From: Chrysoperla carnea
Taxonomy: Eukaryota; Arthropoda; Insecta; Neuroptera; Chrysopidae
DNA length: 64,000 nt
Direction of reading: 5' to 3'
Assembly: GCF_905475395.1 (NCBI RefSeq)
Contig: NC_058339.1
Location: forward strand, 20,220,001 to 20,284,000
This document shows, one piece after another, positions 59,001 through 64,000 of this stretch. How positions within the stretch are numbered: position 1 is the first letter of the stretch; each line of letters starts with the position of its first letter. A model generated the notes under the pieces. That model had not been told where the DNA came from. It did not search any database and saw only the letters and a list, made by a program, of their open reading frames with translations. A program made the position numbers and the translations under genes.

Positions 59001-61323
59001 TGTAAAATATACGTGATGGTCGATGGTTTGGCTACCTTAAGAAACCGCAGGTAAAACACGAAAGTTATAAATGTATTTTTATCCAATTTATATATCCATA
59101 GCACACGATATTCATGATTTAAATCCTTTTTACTGGAAACATAAAAAATGGTTGGATATTTTTAATTAGATTGAAAATATTTATTTCTCGTCCGTAAATT
59201 ACATTATAGGTTTTTTAGTAATTATATTTTTAGTGTTATCTTTATTTACAATATAAACGTTTATATTATATGTATATATTTGTAAGTGTTTGAGTGTTAA
59301 TATCTGGCCTACATTTTTCGTAACATTTGTGCAAAAAAGCAATTAGGTCTTATCATGATGATACCTTACTTGAAACATAAATAAAAAACACTTTTATTTA
59401 TTTTAAAGTATTTTTTATGCACGCTACTTTATTTTATTGTAAAAGTTTTATGTATTCAATATTTGCTGATACCAAGCTATTATTCTCATCCTGTAATCGG
59501 AAAATTGGTGAAATAAATAATTGTGTGCATAAGTGTAGGAAAAACACGTAAAAATAATGTGATCAATTTGAGATTTTCGTGTCTATAGTGAATGCTCTCT
59601 ACACAGTAATAAAAAAAAACACGTTAACTTGGCGATTAATGTTCTTATAATAAGAAAATATTTCTTGACTCAACGATCTCAATACTTCAATTTCAAGAAA
59701 TAAGTCTTTGATTGCTTAAAATTAAAATAAAGTAAGTAATTATTTTTTAAGGAAAAGCATTCAGAAAGCCATAAACTCAAATATAATAAAATTTACCTTG
59801 AGGTCGAAAGCCCTTTGATTTCGATCATCGTTCATTGGAACTAGATTCTACTGTCAAATGGGTTAAGTATAGAAAGAAACATTTAAAAAATATCATTACG
59901 GAAATTATCTCTGTTTATAGCATTCTTCAGCTATCGATGTTTGAACCATAGTACAACATCATAATGTACCATGGCTGTAGGGTGGTCACCACTCTAGATT
60001 TGATCCTGTGTAGTCTCTCCCGATTTCCGATGTTAACATAAATTCTCCAGGGCTCAGTAAAAACAGATATTTTTTGATTATATGTTTCATATTAAGGTAA
60101 ATTTGAAAATTCTGAGCCGTTTTTATTTTAAATTACTTGAAGCATATTTAACATTTAATGAAATTTATATTTAATTAGGAGAAAACTGAGTAGGTACACA
60201 AAACATCAAAAATATCGAACAATATTATAATTAGATATAATTAGATTAATTTAACTATCTTCCGACTTTCTGGTTTATCTCCCCACTTCCCGGAATTTTG
60301 AGGAGGCAACCCTGCGTGACTGCTATGTACTATATCTTATTAGCCTACTATGTATGTACTTGACATATATATGTTAACAATTTTAAAGTTTATATATCAA
60401 AAAGCTACCGAGTGAAAGTGCTACCGAAGGGTTTTGTAAAATATTTCTATCTTTTCAGTAAAAAATCATTATGTGATAAGTCCAACACGTAAAAATATAA
60501 AACATTTATTTTGTTATTTCAGATGTTGTGTCTTGATTTTTTCCTTCGGATTTGGTGTTACTGTACCGGATATCTAAGGAGGTTTCAGTTGTTAATTGAA
60601 AAAAAATAAATTATTATTCCTATGGTATACAATCACATAGCTTAATAAATAAAAATAGGATAGATTTTATTTTATACCATAGAATGTTTTTGTGTGAATG
60701 AGTTTCATTCACCAGCAAAATATCTAGACATAATTTTTGTATGCAGCTCGTTAACTAGTGTTGTTTTATGAATTTCTAAGAATGCAAGATATTTTTGTTG
60801 TCGCATTGTTACAACTTTTCAAAGGAGTAAATTGCCTAAACTGTTTAGCCAAAAAGTTATTTTAATTCGTAATTATTGTGAAACAAGCATTGGATACTAA
60901 AAATCTTATAGAAATTATTTATAGTTTTTATTTCCTTTTTCCAGTACATTGTATGGTTTCAAATTGAAACTTTCAATATTGTTCGAAAAAAGTATAACGT
61001 AATATTGGTACAAAGTTTACACATTCCCACTTAGTAAGGAAAAAAGCTACAATAATTTAATTTTTACCGCCATGAAAACTTATTGCGAAAAAAAAAAAAA
61101 TTGAAGTATCTGTGATGATATTTTTCACCCAAAAAGTACAGGATTGCGCGGATTTATTTTCCTCAATTTTTATTCTAGAGGTTTCTCAATAAGAATAATC
61201 TGTTTCTTTTCAAAGATATGTGGTATATGAAGCCGCAAAATATAAATTTGCAATTGAATGAGAAATTTTCCTCTGCAAAATTTAACCCTCTTTAATATTG
61301 AATAGAATGGCATTTTCCGTCGG
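56006..61323. other. Gene-free stretch
   Basis: Over 5 kb of AT-rich DNA without recognisable exon, RNA gene or repeat. A TATG microsatellite (TATGTATGTATGTATG) lies at about 58079-58095. Confidence 0.45.
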
Positions 61324-61710
61324 GTGTACCGTTTGCGAGCTACAAGCCAAAAACTGGAAAAAGAGCTAAAATTTCGCAGTTATTTGGCTCCCAAAAGTAA
61401 TGCAGACCTCCTGGATTATACACATTTAGACCAAATAAAGGTATTGAAACGATTTTTAGCTTGCTGGGAAATAATTCTTGGAAAAAAACAAAAATCTGCA
61501 CAATTACTTCAGCTAGAACTTTTATTTGAACTTTTTGTTTTTTTATGCATAGTTTTTTAGTAATTTCACATCACATTTCGCATTTATTTTGTTCCCAAGA
61601 GCTATCTACACCTCTTGGGATTGGGCATACTCGGATTACTCGCATTTAAGACTAAATGAATGTATTAAAGCGATTAGCAGCTTGCTGGTAATTAATTCTT
61701 CGAAAAATTT
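61324..61710 (+). repeat. Diverged tandem duplication, about 210-bp spacing
   Basis: CATTTAGACCAAATAAAGG..ATTGAAACG..TAGCTTGCTGG (about 61420-61475) recurs as CATTTAAGACTAAATGAATG..ATTAAAGCG..CAGCTTGCTGG (about 61635-61690). Each is preceded by TTATTTGGCTCCCAAAAG or a similar sequence. The frames across it are not convincing genes. Confidence 0.5.
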
Positions 61711-62182
61711 TATCTTGATTAGTCTATATCTAGTTAAAAAAACTGTATCAATTTTCGGCTCAAATTATTGTTAATTAAAATGTTTATTAAGACCAGATAA
61801 TATGAAGACACAAGCATGTTGTGAGTGTACAAAAACCAAAATGGGAAGATTAAGTTCGCTCATTTTAAAATATAAGATTTTTTCAAATATTTGAATCACA
61901 ATAGATAGATTTTATTTATTGTTTATTGTCCAAATATTATTGTTAATAATTTTATTGATATTGAATAACCATCTTACACCAACACCATAGAATTCTAGTA
62001 CATGCTGATTCAAAGCAATTATAATTTTTATTGTTCTATTAAGACTGGATATTTGTTTTTATAAATATTTTAAGTTACACATATAAAAATGATTAAACAG
62101 TGACGTCGTATCAGTGATTTATTGGTCACCGAAACTAATCTTTGAAATGTGCTTTTATATTAAAGATTAAGTAATTTTACAT
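61711..62182. other. Gene-free stretch
   Basis: AT-rich; nothing recognisable. Confidence 0.4.
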
Positions 62183-62765
62183 TTGATACTGGGACACAGG
62201 GACATCCCAGGAAATTGTGCAGCCGACGAGCTTGCTAGGAATGGCATATGCTGTCGGACACAAGTATTAATAAATATCGGGAGTTCCATTTGCGAATTGC
62301 AAGTTGCTCCTCAAAGAGGATATCTTAAAAAAAGGCCAATCTTACATGGAGGGAGGAACGTACTTGTGGTACTACAAGACCGATATGGTATGAGTACAAT
62401 CGTAAGCGTTCCGAAGATCTTATATCACTTCCAAGGGCCTCTGTTAGTAAAAATGTTGCGGCTATTACAGGACACTGGTTGGGTGGCAGGCATGTCGAAC
62501 GCCTGGGCCTGGCAGTGTATTACGACTACTGCCGGAGCTGTCACAGTGGTGAGGAGGAGGAAACAATGTTCCATCTTCTCTGTCACTGTCCAGCTCTTAC
62601 CATGAGGAGATTGACTACAGTCAGTCGGCGTCAATTACTCCTGCTGTTATTGAACAGCTAAAAATGGTTCATGAAGTAGTGGCCACCATTTTTCGGTATC
62701 ACAACGGACCCTATGGTCTAAGTGTGTCCCATCCCAGGACAGCTAGTCCAACCTAACCTAACCTA
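62183..62765 (+). pseudogene. Decayed LINE 3' end: RNase H and C-terminal zinc region, copy 2, with CCTAA tail
   Basis: It begins GHRDIPGNCAADELARNG (end of RNase H), is homologous to 50551-50975 over its length, and ends in another frame with the zinc region CRSCHSGEEEETMFHLLCHC. Frame shifts and stops separate these parts. The 3' end is AACCTAACCTAACC (62750-62763), short tandem CCTAA repeats equal to the insect telomere unit. It is a 5'-truncated non-LTR retrotransposon of the I/R1/Jockey group (inference). Confidence 0.8.
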
Positions 62766-64000
62766 CATTTAATCGAGGTTTTTAAACTTACTTTTACATA
62801 GAGGAGCATCTTTTTAAACATGTTTGTGGTCTAATATGTATCATGATTCACTGTGATGTGTTTATCTTTAATAACTGTTTAATATTTAAATTATTAAAAT
62901 AATACACAGCGTTGAGGAATTACCGTGCTATAAATAAGGGCAATATCCATTGTTATATTTAAAAAAAGGCTTTAAAAATATATATACAAATGCAAATTTT
63001 GAAAGTCCTTATGTTACATTCATAATTTTATGTTACATGAATGAAATTCCTATGTTGGCAGTAAAATTTCCTAAGTTAGAAAAATTATATTGTAAAATAA
63101 CGAGAGCACACTTTTTTCTCCGTGTAGAAATAGGAGGATCTATTAGTGACGCCACTGATTTTGGAAGGTATAATATGCACAATCACTTGTACATTTTCAA
63201 ATGAAGATAACAACAATAATGGTATTTCAATACGGAAGTGAAGGCCTAATAAATGATTATTATTGTATGATAAATTCAATAATGATTTGTTCAATTTAAA
63301 GTTACGATGCACATGACATGAATATTTATGATTATCTGTTTTGCTTTATAAAGTCTCTCACGTAGAGAAACTTTTTTTTTTTTATTATTATTATTGAAAC
63401 AATATACAATTATGTAAAAAAAAAACAATATTAAAAATTTAATAAAATTACCGACTGATGATAATTGAGCACATTTCATTTCTGAAACTTTTTAATGTTT
63501 TTATTTTCATGTCTAATTGTAAGTAATTTTTAACTTTCGGTAAATTTTTAAAACATAAAAAATAGTTGTTTATTCTGTAAACGTGCGAATAAGATAAATA
63601 TAATTGCGTTTCAAAACAAACATCAAGTTTCACCAGTGCTGTTTTCGTTTCATTGTAGCTAATTATAGCTTAAAAAAGTGGTGACTTGTTTGAGTTAAAT
63701 ACGACCGGCAAGACCTTCCTTACGGCTTGGGAATCAAGAAACACATTTTTGTTATAAAAACTTAGAGCTCCGTTTACACAACAGCTCCGTTTATCCCATA
63801 TCTAGGTGAAGGTGTCCTATAATGATCCTCCTAAGAATAAATGTAATTCAAAGTATTCGAGATATGTATAAGGATGAAAAAATTTTGTTTTCTTTATTCA
63901 AGTGTTGTAACACTGGCGCCAACCAATTTCTTTTGATTTGTTCAAATTTTTAGAACTAATCAGTATTTCTCAAAAGAATCGTTTTACTGACCTTCCCATT
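62766..64000. other. Gene-free right end
   Basis: Short frames on both strands (62950-63633) have no recognisable domain. A GGCGCCAACC patch near 63915 is unexplained. Confidence 0.4.

Noticed and set aside
1..64000. CRISPR arrays, bacterial operons, rRNA or tRNA genes
   Set aside because: Introns and eukaryotic elements exclude a bacterial source; no regular spacer-repeat array or cloverleaf was recognised by eye, though a tRNA scan could not be run.

Overview
The window looks like AT-rich nuclear DNA from an arthropod, most likely an insect. The genes have introns with GT..AG borders, large stretches carry no gene, and the repeats are of insect type (Ty3/Gypsy, hAT, TTAA-flanked MITEs, a Helitron end, LINE 3' ends with CCTAA tails, a densovirus-derived insertion). 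The sequence does not fix the order or species.

Layout: 1-4288 carries two head-to-tail genes on the minus strand for pyridoxamine 5'-phosphate oxidase (PNPO). One is a complete six-exon gene (2197-4288). The other is the first three exons of a second copy that runs off the left edge. A 1-kb spacer separates the complete PNPO from a divergent, complete four-exon gene for the signal recognition particle receptor beta subunit (SRPRB, 5306-8341). These are the only clear conserved host genes. Both hold mobile elements in their introns.

From 8.8 to 19.2 kb there are three tandem arrays (units of about 100, 260-305 and 315 bp), short dispersed repeats and a 1-kb fold-back element. At 19.5 kb a two-exon THAP zinc-finger reading frame runs straight into a full-length, apparently intact Ty3/Gypsy retrotransposon (19844-27233). 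Its LTRs are nearly identical, it has separate gag and pol frames, and a canonical A-AAA-AAC slip site lies in the gag/pol overlap.

From 27 to 43 kb there is mostly non-coding DNA with a Helitron 3' end, a dead hAT element with a perfect 8-bp target duplication, TTAA-flanked MITEs (one nested inside a fold-back), several short hairpin elements and one anonymous ORF.

The most unusual locus is 43560-44870. It is an endogenous densovirus (Parvoviridae) fragment that still has a terminal-hairpin-like palindrome, a TATA box and two long overlapping reading frames. One frame carries an HUH endonuclease signature (HIH and YLHK), as in NS1. A 77-nt intron could join the upstream ATG exon to it. The helicase and capsid regions are absent. 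The insertion abuts a pogo/Tigger-like repeat.

From 45 to 64 kb there is gene-poor DNA with a second exact-length 562-bp copy of the TTAA MITE, dispersed satellite monomers, and two decayed 3' ends of one LINE family. All calls come from reading the sequence; no database search was run.
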